From assembly GCA_009741485.1 (NCBI GenBank), contig CM019217.1, positions 36,473,298 through 36,537,297 of the forward strand: 64,000 bases of DNA, read 5' to 3'. A program made the position numbers and the translations under genes. Source of the DNA: Malurus cyaneus samueli. Taxonomy: Eukaryota; Chordata; Aves; Passeriformes; Maluridae. Position 1 is the stretch's first letter; each line of letters begins with the position of its first letter. This document shows, piece by piece, positions 36,622 through 47,230 of this stretch. The notes under the pieces were generated by a model. The model had not been told where the DNA came from. It worked only from the letters and a program-made list of their open reading frames with translations, and did not search any database.

Positions 36622-36657
36622 ATTGGTTGCCAACATTATATTTTTGTGGCAACCAAT
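36622..36657. promoter_or_regulatory. inverted repeat with paired RFX/CCAAT-like half-sites
   Basis: ATTGGTTGCCA (36622-36632) and TGGCAACCAAT (36647-36657) are perfect reverse complements separated by 14 bases. Each arm contains a GTTGCC/GGCAAC half-site as in RFX X-boxes and an ATTGG/CCAAT box. A true X-box has its halves 0-3 bases apart, so the 14-base spacer is atypical. It may be a structural hairpin or chance. Confidence 0.4.
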
Positions 36658-38034
36658 GACTACAGGTTTTTTTCATCCTCAGAGAGGTTTTTGGGTGCAA
36701 GCACCAATCCCACTGTGCATGTCACCATGACCTGGTATTTCACCCAGTGTGCAGGGCACTGTTTGTGTGTTCAGAGGGCAGGACTTAGTTGCTGCGACGT
36801 CTGCAGCCTCTCCTCACCCATGGGTTTCCATAAATGCTGCTGTTTTGCCCAGCAGTAGATTTTTTTCCATGACAACCAGAAGTAAATAGGCTATATGATC
36901 TCCAGGCAGCTGCTGTAACTAATTGTGGAATACAAACCCAACAGCATCAAAGCTGCCCTACAAATAGTGTAACTTTACTAACTGGAAGGAAAATTGTTTT
37001 TTTACTTAATCTAGTTCTAGGGAATGGATGCAACTTTGACTTTTATTGGTTTCTGCAACACACCCGCACAGTTCAGCTAGCCCTTTTGGCTTGGACCAAA
37101 GAGGTGCTGCACTCCCAGGCTGGTCCGTCCTGAGTACAGTTGATCCAGAGGATATCCCACAGTGACTGTGAGACAAAACATGCCTTTGATCCATCCTCAT
37201 CACCAGATCCCTGTGAGGTGAAGCTTTTATCCAGCTGGCACACTACCTTATTTTTTGACAAGACAGAGAGAGGCTGATGGTTCTAACTCATGGCAACAAC
37301 CACTTTTATAGAAAAAACATCTTCATTTCTTTCTTGTATTTGCACTGTTGGTATGGTTTTAATACACTACATTTGTAATTGTGATAAATTATCTCTGTGC
37401 ATAAGATGGCCCCTTGGGGATTCCTTGGAGACAGCTTTGCAAAGAACCCAAGATTCATAACTGTCATCAACAAAAAACCAGAAATAGTCCCTTCCATCAT
37501 TTGTTCATCTGAATCTTGTGTAACAAATGGCCAGTTGAGTACAGTTCCTGCTGTATTCCAGTTGGAGAGCAGTGATTCTTTCTACCATTCCTCTCAGGAA
37601 GAATAGATCAGCTACGGGCATCATTTACAAAACCTAATAAACTGCAGGCCAGGCTTCCTCCACTGAAGTGAAAATTACTTCTTTTTGGACTTTCTTTAGT
37701 CACCTGTTTCTCAGTAATCAACAGATTTTTTGAAAACTGGTATGGAGTAGCACCAAGCACAGACTTAAGGACAATACTAATGCTCTACTGAGACTGCACC
37801 GTAAAAGCATCCTCGTGCTGTCCTTTCATAACTGTCTTTTAGTCTTGTTTAAAAGAGCATAGCTATCAATAGTAATTTTCTCAGTGCATGTGTATATAAT
37901 AATGTATATGAGCCCATCATTATGGTGTTCACTGTGGAAATAATGCAGTCATACAAAAGACACATTGCTCAAAATAAAACCTAAGATAAATAAAGGAAGC
38001 TATAAAATGCTCTGCTGGGCTTGCTTCTGGACAT
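36658..38034. other. unique DNA, no gene seen
   Basis: A more GC-balanced stretch at 36660-36860 gives a 100-codon plus frame ending near 36858, with no recognised domain. The rest is ordinary AT-rich sequence. Confidence 0.45.
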
Positions 38035-38085
38035 ATTTAAAGTCAATGGCAAAGTTCCCACTGACTTCAAGCAGGAACTAGTTCC
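38035..38085. repeat. possible ancient sauropsid repeat fossil
   Basis: AAGTCAATGG (38040-38049) and CCACTGACTT (38058-38067) form an imperfect inverted repeat. From memory, the wording AAGTCAATGGCAAA...TGACTTCAA...GCAGGA recurs in old interspersed repeats of birds, crocodilians and turtles. The family cannot be named with confidence. Confidence 0.3.
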
Positions 38086-38605
38086 TTTTTCTCTTTCTAG
38101 ATTTGTTTAGAAAGAAATATAATGACAGACTTGAAAGGTGAGATGAAATATTTGGGGAGAGGGAGAGAAAAAAGGAAAATGAAAAATCAAAAGGGGACAA
38201 GGGAAAAGAAGAGCCTTTATTTTTAACATTCTGTGTAGCAAGAATTGCTTAGGATGGATTTTTTCAGGTTTTCCATGTTCTGGTTTTGCCTGAATGCTTT
38301 AATATTTTACTGCTCGCATTTCTCTCCCAGCTCTTTCCACCCTCTTCTCCGTGGGCACTTTTACTGACCCCTAAAAGCATGTGGTGCTTCACAAAACTAA
38401 AAATGTGTTTGCCATTAAATATAATGTGTAAAATCTTACAATGCTTTCAGAAAAATAACGCTCACATATCCAAAATGAGGGGAAAATGGTACCTAATCAT
38501 ACATATAATTCACAACATTGATTTCACCGGTAATGAATGTTGTCAGGCTTTTCCTACGCTGAACAGTCATACCTGAGGGGCACAGCATTAAAGGGCACAT
38601 TCACC

Positions 38606-38690
38606 CCTGACATAAATGGTAACTACGGTCACTTCAGTGAAGTTATCTCCAATTATGCCAGCCATTACACCCGCTTCAAGGTATGCAATA
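38606..38690. repeat. possible second ancient repeat fossil
   Basis: ATAAATGGTAACTAC, then ACTTCAGTGAAGT (a perfect 6-base inverted repeat around G at 38637), then TTATCTCCAATTATGCCAGC and CATTACACC. From memory this order resembles old sauropsid interspersed repeats that read TAAATGG...GACTTCAATGGAGTTA...TTACACCAG. It lies about 570 bases from the similar fossil at 38035-38085. Confidence 0.3.
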
Positions 38691-38789
38691 CATTTTAAAT
38701 TATAGAAACAAGTCCAGGAAATGCTGAGTGCTTCTACCAACCCTCTTGGGTGTGTGACTCCCTCTGGACTCAGACTCCTTCCCCAAATC

Positions 38790-39250
38790 CAGTGGGTTTG
38801 TGCTAAGTGCCGCCTGGCTAAAGCAGGACGATGGTCAGCGCTTCGTCCTGTTTACCATCGCAATTAACAAAGCGGCATTCAGCGAGAGACACCAAAGAGC
38901 CTGCTGCACTTAAAGGGCTAAGGAGAGGTGATAACAGCCTTCGCTTCGTTAAGGCTTGCTGCCCAACTTTACTGAAAATGTAGTGACAGATAAAACATAA
39001 ATCAACATCCTTATCGTTCTGGCTTCCTTGCCTGCCAAATGGGGGTTTAGTTTATCAGCGACCTGCAGGCCCACTGGCGGCCTTTACGCTTACAGCTGGT
39101 CAGCGGGGTGGGATGGGTTGGAAGCTAAATGGCTGCTCTAAAACGCCTTGGTGTAAACAACCTCGGGAAGGACTTCCTTGAACTGCCAGTTACCTGACTG
39201 AGATCCATCTCACTAAAGCGTCTGCCCCGAGAGGGGTAGTACCGCCAGGA
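38790..39250. promoter_or_regulatory. candidate regulatory block with retained CpG
   Basis: This unique stretch keeps many CpG dinucleotides (AGTGCCGCC, GGACGATGG, CAGCGCTTCGTC, AAAGCGGC, TCAGCGAG, CTTCGCTTCG, ATCAGCGACC, TGGCGGCC, TTACGC, AACGCC, CTCGGG, AAAGCG, CCCCGAG, TACCGCC) although the surrounding DNA is CpG-poor. It has no long open frame and no transposon match. An enhancer or an orphan CpG island is the likeliest reading. No TATA box or exon accompanies it. Confidence 0.35.
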
Positions 39251-40559
39251 AAGAAAACAAATAAAAGACACCCAGCATGTGACAGCGCAGGCACAGGCTG
39301 GGGAATGCTGTCCCCTTCAGGGGGTGAGGGATCCTCAACAAGTTAAGCTCCTTGTGGCATTGCTCAGGAGGCAGGCAAGCATTTTGGATAAAAGGGACTT
39401 CATCAGCACTGCCTGCTTCCTCTGTATGGTGACATACCTTTATATGTATGTATACATAATGCCCTGTGTTTGCTTTGACTCCCTGTAAGCCTCATCACAG
39501 GAGCAAGCTTTTCAAAGGCTGCCTTGGGCTCCAGCATCACCCAAGGCTCAGGAAAGGACTCTATCAAGGGCATTTTCACCCTCCTCTTGAAAGCCAGCAG
39601 ACTTCTTTCCCTGTGCTACACATAGGTTGCTGTGTGCAGGGATTTTAAATATATTTGCCCCAAGTCATTGTGTCACAGTTATATCTGCTATTTGTTACGT
39701 TCAGCTCATATACCAAAACACATGTAAACCGAGCCTTGCTCAAGAGGAGGGTATGAGTTTGGGCAGGGAAGCCCCCAGTTCTTGCTTGTTACGGGACTAC
39801 ACTGATATAATCAGCCTCATGCAAACACTTGGTGAGGATGAAATTCACACTGTGAATTTCAGTGGTTTATTTCTCCCTTGAGATCTAGTGCAGCAAGTAA
39901 TTTCTTAGGATTTTAAAGTGAGGCAACTGTAATGGTGGCTTTATGTCACTATCAGAAGGAGTGTCAAATGCAGGTAGGTTTGACAGACCCTAGCAGAAGA
40001 CTTGTGGACTTTTTTGTAACTTGAATTTATTTTAAAAGTGTTCATTTTATCCTATCCTTTAGCTATAATGAGTCAAGCTACATAACTTCATTTAGGCAGC
40101 AATCTAAATGGGGTTTGAAAACCCCATCTTTGGCAACAACCCCATAGAAAATGCTGCACTGAACACAAGCAAATCACAGGTAGAAAGTGATGCTGTAAGT
40201 AATGTTGCGCCCATATCATTGTGCCAAAAAATTCAAATGTACACACTGCACACAGTACATCAGAGCCAAACCTTCTGGCAAAAGAATGTACATTTTATAA
40301 TTATGTTTTGCTTCCTAACTCTTTTTTTCACAAAGAAGTATTTTCTAAGTGTGCTTCAAATACCTGAGATATGAAGAGAGATATTCTCTCCATTGTGCAC
40401 TGGTTTGTTTAGCGATGTACTTTGACAAAGTCACAAAAGCAAGAGCAATACTCTTGCACCTATATTTAACCAAAAGTCTCCACAAAAGCTCATATTGTTC
40501 ATGCTCAGAGCGTACATACAAGAATTAGTTAGTCCCCAGGAATATTGTCAGAAAAGCAT
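39251..40559. other. unique DNA, no gene seen
   Basis: No transposon or RNA gene was recognised. Several 60-88 codon frames overlap in different phases between 39279 and 40374 without recognisable domains. Confidence 0.45.
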
Positions 40560-40960
40560 GGTTCAGTCTAGAGCTACAAGGAGCTGAACAAGGAGTTTTT
40601 TGAAGGAATAGATAACAAGAGAGTGGCTTCTGGAAAGGACAGAGGTGAGAGCAAAGCCCTTCCATTCTCAGTGCACTCCAGCCAGAGAGGCAACAGAGTA
40701 AAAGTGGCCTGGAGAGCAGAAGGACAAGCAAAAGATATATTTGGAAATGCAGCAAGTTTGTAGGAGTTGTAGAGATGAGAGAGGGCAGGAAAGAGGGTAA
40801 GGAAACCAAAGCCAGAAACCAATACTGAAGTCAAAGAAAAAGAGAAGGGCCAAAGCCAGAGCGAATGAAAGGATGGATGCAAGATACAAGCAGAGGTAGA
40901 GGGAGACTACCATTGTAGGGATGCTGAGGAAAGAAAAGAAAACAGAACAGAAAGTTGAAA
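40560..40960. repeat. purine-rich (plus-strand) low-complexity stretch
   Basis: About 400 bases are strongly biased to A and G on the plus strand, with recurring words such as AAAGCCAGA, GGAAAG and GAGAG. The bias removes stop codons on the minus strand and so opens three overlapping minus frames of 81-102 codons with leucine-, serine- and phenylalanine-rich peptides. These are read as composition artefacts. Confidence 0.55.
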
Positions 40961-42403
40961 ATGTTGGTGAATGTTCTATTTTAGTTAAAAGTTTCCAAAT
41001 TGTCTCTGCTATAAGCTTTGAAATGTACTCATAAAAATGACTGGCTTTTCTCTAGCTGCTGAAAATAGACTAAAAAGGCAAATCACTTACTACTACAGGA
41101 ACCAATTGCTAGGTGGCCAGCAGCTCATTTGCTCATACACAGCACAAACTATGTTTTGAAAAAAAATCTCACTGTGATATCTGTTGGTGTCTTACACCAT
41201 TCCAGATGACACAACTGGCTCTAAGATGGGGCTATGGTTTTAATCTAAAAAAAAAATCACAAGTGAAAATACATTGTAGATGTGACCTCCCAAAATCATA
41301 AATGTCTAGTGTCCAGATTGTCCAGGACACTTGAATTCCTCTCACTTATGTGCATGTTTCATGAGAACACATCCCTATCATTTTTTCCTCAGCAGCTTAT
41401 TCATACATGCAAAATGTTTAACTCAGGAAGCTGTTGTGTTCCAGGAGCTATGCATCACACAGTTTGGAAGAGGCTGTGCTGCTGGCCAGAAAATGTTCTT
41501 CCTGATGGAGGCCCAGCTGACCACAGGATCCGCTGCAGACCACAGACCAGCCAAGTGCTACTAAAGATGGCCCACTAGGTTGGAATGCAGACACAGTTTG
41601 GAAAACACTGGCTTACGAAATAAACAAGATAATATTTTAACCTATACTGTCAAACATGCTTTTCTTGGAGAACTGTCAAGACTGTGTAAGAAATAGGGTC
41701 ATGTCTATAGGATTGTCACCGAATCTCAGTGGAAATACTGTGGGCTTCCAGAAATCAGCACACACATGGACAACTGAAAGAGAATGGTATCTTTTTATCT
41801 ACAATGCCTGTAAAGGTAATTCAGATATTACCATCGGAACTCTTGAAATTTGCATCATCAAAACCATTAAAAACTAAAAAGTACATCAACGTATGACAAC
41901 CAGCACTGCAAACTATGATTACACTTTACACATGAAAATGTCTTTCTGGATGTGTCACAGCCACGACTAGTACCAAGTTAATATTTATCATGCATCTAAG
42001 TATGAGAAATTAGTGCCAAAGAATTCAATATCATGAGTTTGAGCATTCATATGTAAACTTTTTGACATTAAGGGTAAGGAAAGAAAAGGTTATTATAGAA
42101 AATGGAGACATTTCCTGACAAAGCCTGAATTACACAATTTTGAAAGATAATATTTAACCTTTGGAAAGGCCAAAATTTTTTGGACTGACTCAGAAATTAT
42201 AAAGACAGATCTTGCCAAATGTAGAGTAATTTTTAAAGAATTACTCTTTTTCACAATGCTAATACAAAAATCCTTGGACATAAAACTGAGAACTCTGTAA
42301 CAGGAAGGAGAAATGATAGATGCTTTAAAAAACAAGTCTATTTAGAAGCCTTTTGTCTGTATTTTGTAATGTCCACTGACAAGAACATATTTTCATCCTT
42401 GAC
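40961..42403. other. unique DNA, no gene seen
   Basis: Ordinary AT-rich sequence. The 41430-41600 part is richer in GC and gives overlapping plus frames of 98 and 77 codons with no recognised domain. Confidence 0.45.
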
Positions 42404-42459
42404 TATTTTACTAGCTCTTTTACTAGCTCATTTACTAGCTATTTTACTAGCTCATTTCT
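42404..42459. repeat. 12-bp tandem repeat (TATTTTACTAGC), 4 copies
   Basis: Four contiguous 12-base copies, TATTTTACTAGC, TCTTTTACTAGC, TCATTTACTAGC and TATTTTACTAGC, occupy 42404-42451. A partial fifth follows. Copies 1 and 4 are identical, which suggests a recent duplication. Confidence 0.9.
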
Positions 42460-45400
42460 TCATGCATAGAAACCAGTATATTTAGCCTCTCAAAATACAC
42501 ATTTTAAAAGTGGATAGTGACTGCTTAGGTCTCTATCTTGTAAAAGAAAGGAAAGAAAACGGGCACTCCAAGAAATAATACAAACATATGCACTTAGGAC
42601 CACATGTATAAACCTGTTCATACACGTATGTTGAAATTGATTAACAAAATTTTGAAGAAGTGGAATTAAAAATGAAGTTTTTCTTTAATACCTCACTTTC
42701 AGTATAAGGAATGCCATTTACATTTGCTTCTGCAGGTGGTAAATATGCTTCCTTTGAAACAGAGCTTCCTATGGAGAGTTTCTGTTTATAGAAACATTGA
42801 ACACAAATAATTCTCTTATTTAACTGAGTAACTTCTTTTTGGTATTGTTGCTGTTGAATGAAGAAACCACAAAAAAACTAAAGCATTACAGAGTAGCAAT
42901 GTGAGGTCAAATTCTGCATTGTAAACTAAAAGCTTGAGACTTTCTAGGGTGTTTATGTTCAGGACATGTTGACGAAAATTCGACACAAATGAAAAATGTC
43001 ATCATAGCAAAGAAAGAAAGGTGAGAAACAGGGAGGAAGGAAACAGCAAGTACTGAGAATACATCTGTAAAATGTACCAACAATTTCAAGTTGCAATGGG
43101 CTGTCACTGTACATGCAATGAGGAAATTTCATTTAAAAGTTACAAAAATGACCTTGCTTTGAACCAAGTGAATGTGATTATTTCTGAGCTGAACGGAAAG
43201 TAAAGAAGTTTGGATTAAATGTTTTACCAATGCCAGTGTCCCAGAACTTTCTTTGGCTCTATATTCTCTTTTCCTATGTTTGTCAGCTGAATTTAATGTT
43301 CTCTTCTTTTTGTCTTCTGGTCTCCTTGACCTTAATGTGACATTTTAGTTGGGTGATTAATTACTATTAAATGGCACTGGATTTATTAAATGGAGTCCTT
43401 GTCTGTGTAAGAGCAAAGTCACAATGCAACGATTCAGTTTGATAAGCTTAAATATACACAGTTAGATGTGGTAATATCTAATTTGTCAAGTATCTTGTGG
43501 ATAGCTTTTCTGCCACACAGCTAGAGATGAGATGTGATTGCACAAAAAGCTTAATACTCTGAGCTTAAATGTTCTCAGTAAATTGATCTTCTCCATCATG
43601 TAATCATATTTCAGAGTGTGCAGGAGACAGTAAAGTTCCACACAAGCCTAAGTTGCCTTAATAACAGGCCTGAGGGTTCCTAACCATAGAAATAAAAGCT
43701 ATGTGACAAGATTTGTATGTCTCTTTTCAGCAGACAACAGCTGACTCGCCTTGCCGGAAGCTTGCTTTCTGGGTTAATTGAATAAAAAGAAGAACTAATG
43801 TCAGTAAAAGGATGAAAAGTTCATTGAGAAAGAAAGTATACATCTATAGTTGGAACACCTAAGTGAAAAAGAGATTGTGAATATTTAGCTTAGTAAGTGA
43901 AACACCAGCACCTAACCTGGTAATCAGACAGGTTACTATTCTATCAGTTATATTTTCCGAACACTGCTTTATTCTTTGCTTATCTAAGAGCTGATTTGGA
44001 ACCTTTTCTTCAGACTATAATGAATCATCAAAGCAAAACTTCTTGCAAACAAAAGGTAGGTTTTGATTTAATATCTGCTGGGAAAAAAAAATCAGGCTGG
44101 ACAAAACAAAAATGTGAGGAAGACTTTCACAAAAAGCTCAGGAGTTTTGGGTACTCATGGGAAAGACAGACAGCAGCTGGGGCTACTTGCTGCCTGTTTC
44201 TTATATTTCTTTTCCCCTTTGGTTAAACACAACTAGGCAAGCAAGAAGAATAACAGAAGTTTTTCTCAGGTTTCAGTCTCAGTCCTCATGTCTTCCACTT
44301 CCAAAACATGCATTCTTGCTCCTACATCTGCAGAGTCAGTGTCTGTCATTATAACTCTTTCCTACTCTTCAAAAAACAACCAAAAATTAACATAAAAATA
44401 TTAAGCCGATCAGGTTAATATAAGAAATAAGAAGCCTTCTGCCATATCTCTAATCTGCAGGTACTTTCTCACAGTGGAAATTGTAAACACTGTAAGAGAG
44501 GTGTCACTCATATTATCTGAGTTTAGGTTTACAGAGATCTTGTAGAGAGATTGTGGAGTTATGGGTAATGTTTAGGTGTGCATCTTCAATCCTTCTTTAC
44601 ATCTGAGATGAACACCTTCAGACCAACTGCAGTGGGAATCCAGATGCAGACCTCCACCAGAGAGACATTTACACGTGATCAGGGAACAGCTCCCACCTTT
44701 CTGCTGGAAAATAGGATCGTGAAACTATAATATAGAGGCACACTCTGTGCACGATGAAGAGTTAAGCTGAACCCCACACACAAGGAGCTACTTGAGCTTG
44801 CAGACACTGTGCCATCTGGAGACATCGAAATAACCCTGCCTTGAGGCCACACGTCAGTCGTAAAGTGAATCTAAACGAACCAAGGAAGGCCATAATCTTG
44901 GCTACCTCTAACAGGATTATGTTGTTGTCTTGACTACTGATGACAGTCTAATGATAAGATTACAGAAGAAAAACATTCCAACAATTCTCATTAAGGATTA
45001 AGTCAGCACATTCCCAGTTGTTCCTGCATAGATTTGTTCACCTCCATCTTCCATTTTGAGCAACAGGAAAAGAGGTACATTTGTATTGCCCAGAATTCTA
45101 TGGGCTCAGGACTACAGAGAAAGGTGCACCAAATGTGTGCTTTAGCAGGCTCAAAATATTAATCTCTTCAACATTCAGGATGCTAGAGATATGTCAGGCA
45201 CTTCTTCCTGAAAACTTTATAGAAATTAGATTCAACTACAAAAAATGCCATTTTAGTCTGAACATAGAAGCTACTGAAAAAGCACTTGTTTTCTACCTTC
45301 CTTGCAGGAATATATTTGTATTGGTCTAATTTGCTAGTTTTAGGAAGCAAAAGAAGGGCAGTTAGCAGTTTGTCTCCATGATCTTCAGAGCAAATTTCCA

Positions 45401-46301
45401 GAAAACATTGAGTAACTTTGCAAATACAATTATTTAGTCTCAAAAACAATGTATTCATTTTCAAGTGACAGATTGCTCTAATTCTAAAGGCATCTTAAAC
45501 TTACTTTATGTGATTAACAAAAACTGGTCAATACAATATATTTCATGCTTATCTAAATGAAACGTTTTAATTTAATGATCTAAAGGAAAAAATTATGTTG
45601 AGGAAATATTATCAGAAATATTCTTAAAGATTTTGAAAGACACAAAATTCATTTTCAAACAATGCTTAAACTTTCATTTTTTTGCAGATGGTGAAATATT
45701 ATATGTCCACTAGAGCATTTCAAACTATTGATAAAACATAGACAGAGAATTTACCACCTGTGAAAGATGTGGCAAGCTAAGTTTTTTTGATCCCTCAAAA
45801 TATCTGCTGTTCAAATCACAAGACAGATTGCTTTGTAGAAATTAAACTAAAAGCCCAGTCTAACATATGCTTCTTTCTCAATGCAAAGAATAAACTCCCA
45901 CAGATTCATAACATAAACTGCTGATCAGCATGCTAATTTTCAAGTCATAGTTTAATGATCTCCTCTGTGCAGTCAAGCAATCAGGGAAATAACAGTAAAG
46001 AATCTGTAAAATGGAGGAGTATAATATTATATGACAACACACCAGTAATGGTTTCAAATTACAAGCAAATCTGGACAGGGGAAAATAGTCTTCTCCCCTT
46101 TCTCTCAAATACAATTTCCTTTAGAAGAAAAAACAAGAGAAATAAATGCATTGCTTGCTCTTTCTCAAAGGTATATCAAATGCTGATTAATTCTAAATCT
46201 TCTGAATCATAATGTGACTATCAGAGGAAAATGTGGCCTTACAATGCTTTCCTGTAACTCAAAGGGCAGTACCAAGGTGACGGTGTTGAAAGAATTATAG
46301 C
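42460..46301. other. unique AT-rich DNA, no gene seen
   Basis: No recognised transposon or gene. The part at 43340-43480 (GGTGATTAATTACTATTAAA and following) is rich in homeodomain-type words and might be regulatory, but this is untested. Confidence 0.45.
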
Positions 46302-46350
46302 CACGGACATAACTGTAATGAAGTATTATCACGGACATATAGTATTATCA
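46302..46350. repeat. imperfect short duplication (CACGGACATA)
   Basis: CACGGACATA followed by GTATTAT appears twice, at 46302 and 46330. The first copy carries an extra insert of about 9 bases. It is a local tandem duplication. Confidence 0.7.
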
Positions 46351-46419
46351 AAATATCAAACTCTACACATGTCAACAGTCACCCAACATGATTAGAGGCA
46401 GATCTGGTTTTGAGTTTAG

Positions 46420-46760
46420 GTGAAAGTAGGCGGTTGTTTATGTTGGCAGATCATGGGGGAAAGGGAGGAAATGAAATGCCCCCATACAGGGTGCCATGGC
46501 CTCAGCGCCTGTTTTGAGGACCCCAAGAGGAAGACAGGCAGGGACAGGAGCTGTGTGCCCCACCACCATCAGGTCGGCTCAGAAGAGCAGAAGGTTAATG
46601 CTTCCTTGCCCACCAGTTCCTAGTAAATCTGCTCCCTCCCAATAAATCCCTGCTTTATTTCTCCAATCTTTCACATTTACCTCCGGGGATGGAGCAGGAA
46701 ACAAAACAACTCCTCTGCCCACCATCACCTCCAGATCAGTGGTGACTCCCTGGAGACCAC
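46420..46760 (+). mobile_element. possible ERV LTR remnant
   Basis: A GC-richer block contains CCTCCCAATAAATCCCTGC (AATAAA at 46640) followed by TTTATTTCTCCAATC, similar in style to the R/U5 end of avian retroviral LTRs. About 100 bases further on, TGGTGACTCCC (46739-46749) matches the start of a tRNA-Trp-type primer-binding site at 9 of 11 positions. No TG start, TATA box, gag or pol was recognised. It may equally be unique DNA with a chance AATAAA. Confidence 0.25.
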
Positions 46761-47039
46761 AGCCAATTCCACTCAATCCCCTTCCCTGACAGCTGCCACC
46801 AACCCAGGCAAGGTTTGTGGCATGTCCCCAGGCTTGGTGACCAGATTTGTGTCTTCTCCCAGAAGCTGCCACAGTACTGCCAGGATCTGCCCAATAATTA
46901 TTTTGTCATCCTTTGCCCGGTGGCTTCCCCTTGCGAGGCCTTGCCTACAAGCCTGGGTGTTGATTTCCCAAGCAGGCAGGCATATATTGAATTGAAACAC
47001 ATCAACCATTAAGCATGGCTAAAGGTGGGCATGTCAAGG
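46761..47039. other. GC-balanced unique DNA, no gene seen
   Basis: Frames are open on both strands (65 codons plus, 78 codons minus) without recognised domains. If the preceding block is an LTR, this could be decayed internal sequence, but no retroviral protein motif is visible. Confidence 0.35.
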
Positions 47040-47230
47040 AAAGGCAGTGTCTGCTGTCAGATTACAACCCTTTTGAACTGCAGCCTTACACAAGTGTCCT
47101 CCAGGCCTATTATTTATGAGGTGAACTGAGAATATGACAGCCTCATCTGCTGATGTGACAGAAAAAGCACATTGTTCGCTTTGAAGCTCGCAGAAACATG
47201 GAAAGCTTTCTTGCACTCCTTTCAGCATAG
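47040..47230. promoter_or_regulatory. candidate conserved non-coding block
   Basis: Repeat-free sequence of complex wording: CCAGGCCTATTATTTATGAG, GACAGCCTCATCTGCTGATG, TTGTTCGCTTTGAAGCTCGC. No coding frame of note. It is proposed as regulatory from texture only. Confidence 0.25.

Noticed and set aside
40525..40913. Three overlapping minus-strand frames of 81-102 codons
   Set aside because: They arise from plus-strand purine bias, and hydrophobic leucine- and serine-rich content follows from that bias.
46579..46872. 97-codon minus frame as a retroviral protein
   Set aside because: No retroviral motif (zinc knuckle, protease, reverse transcriptase or integrase signature) can be seen.
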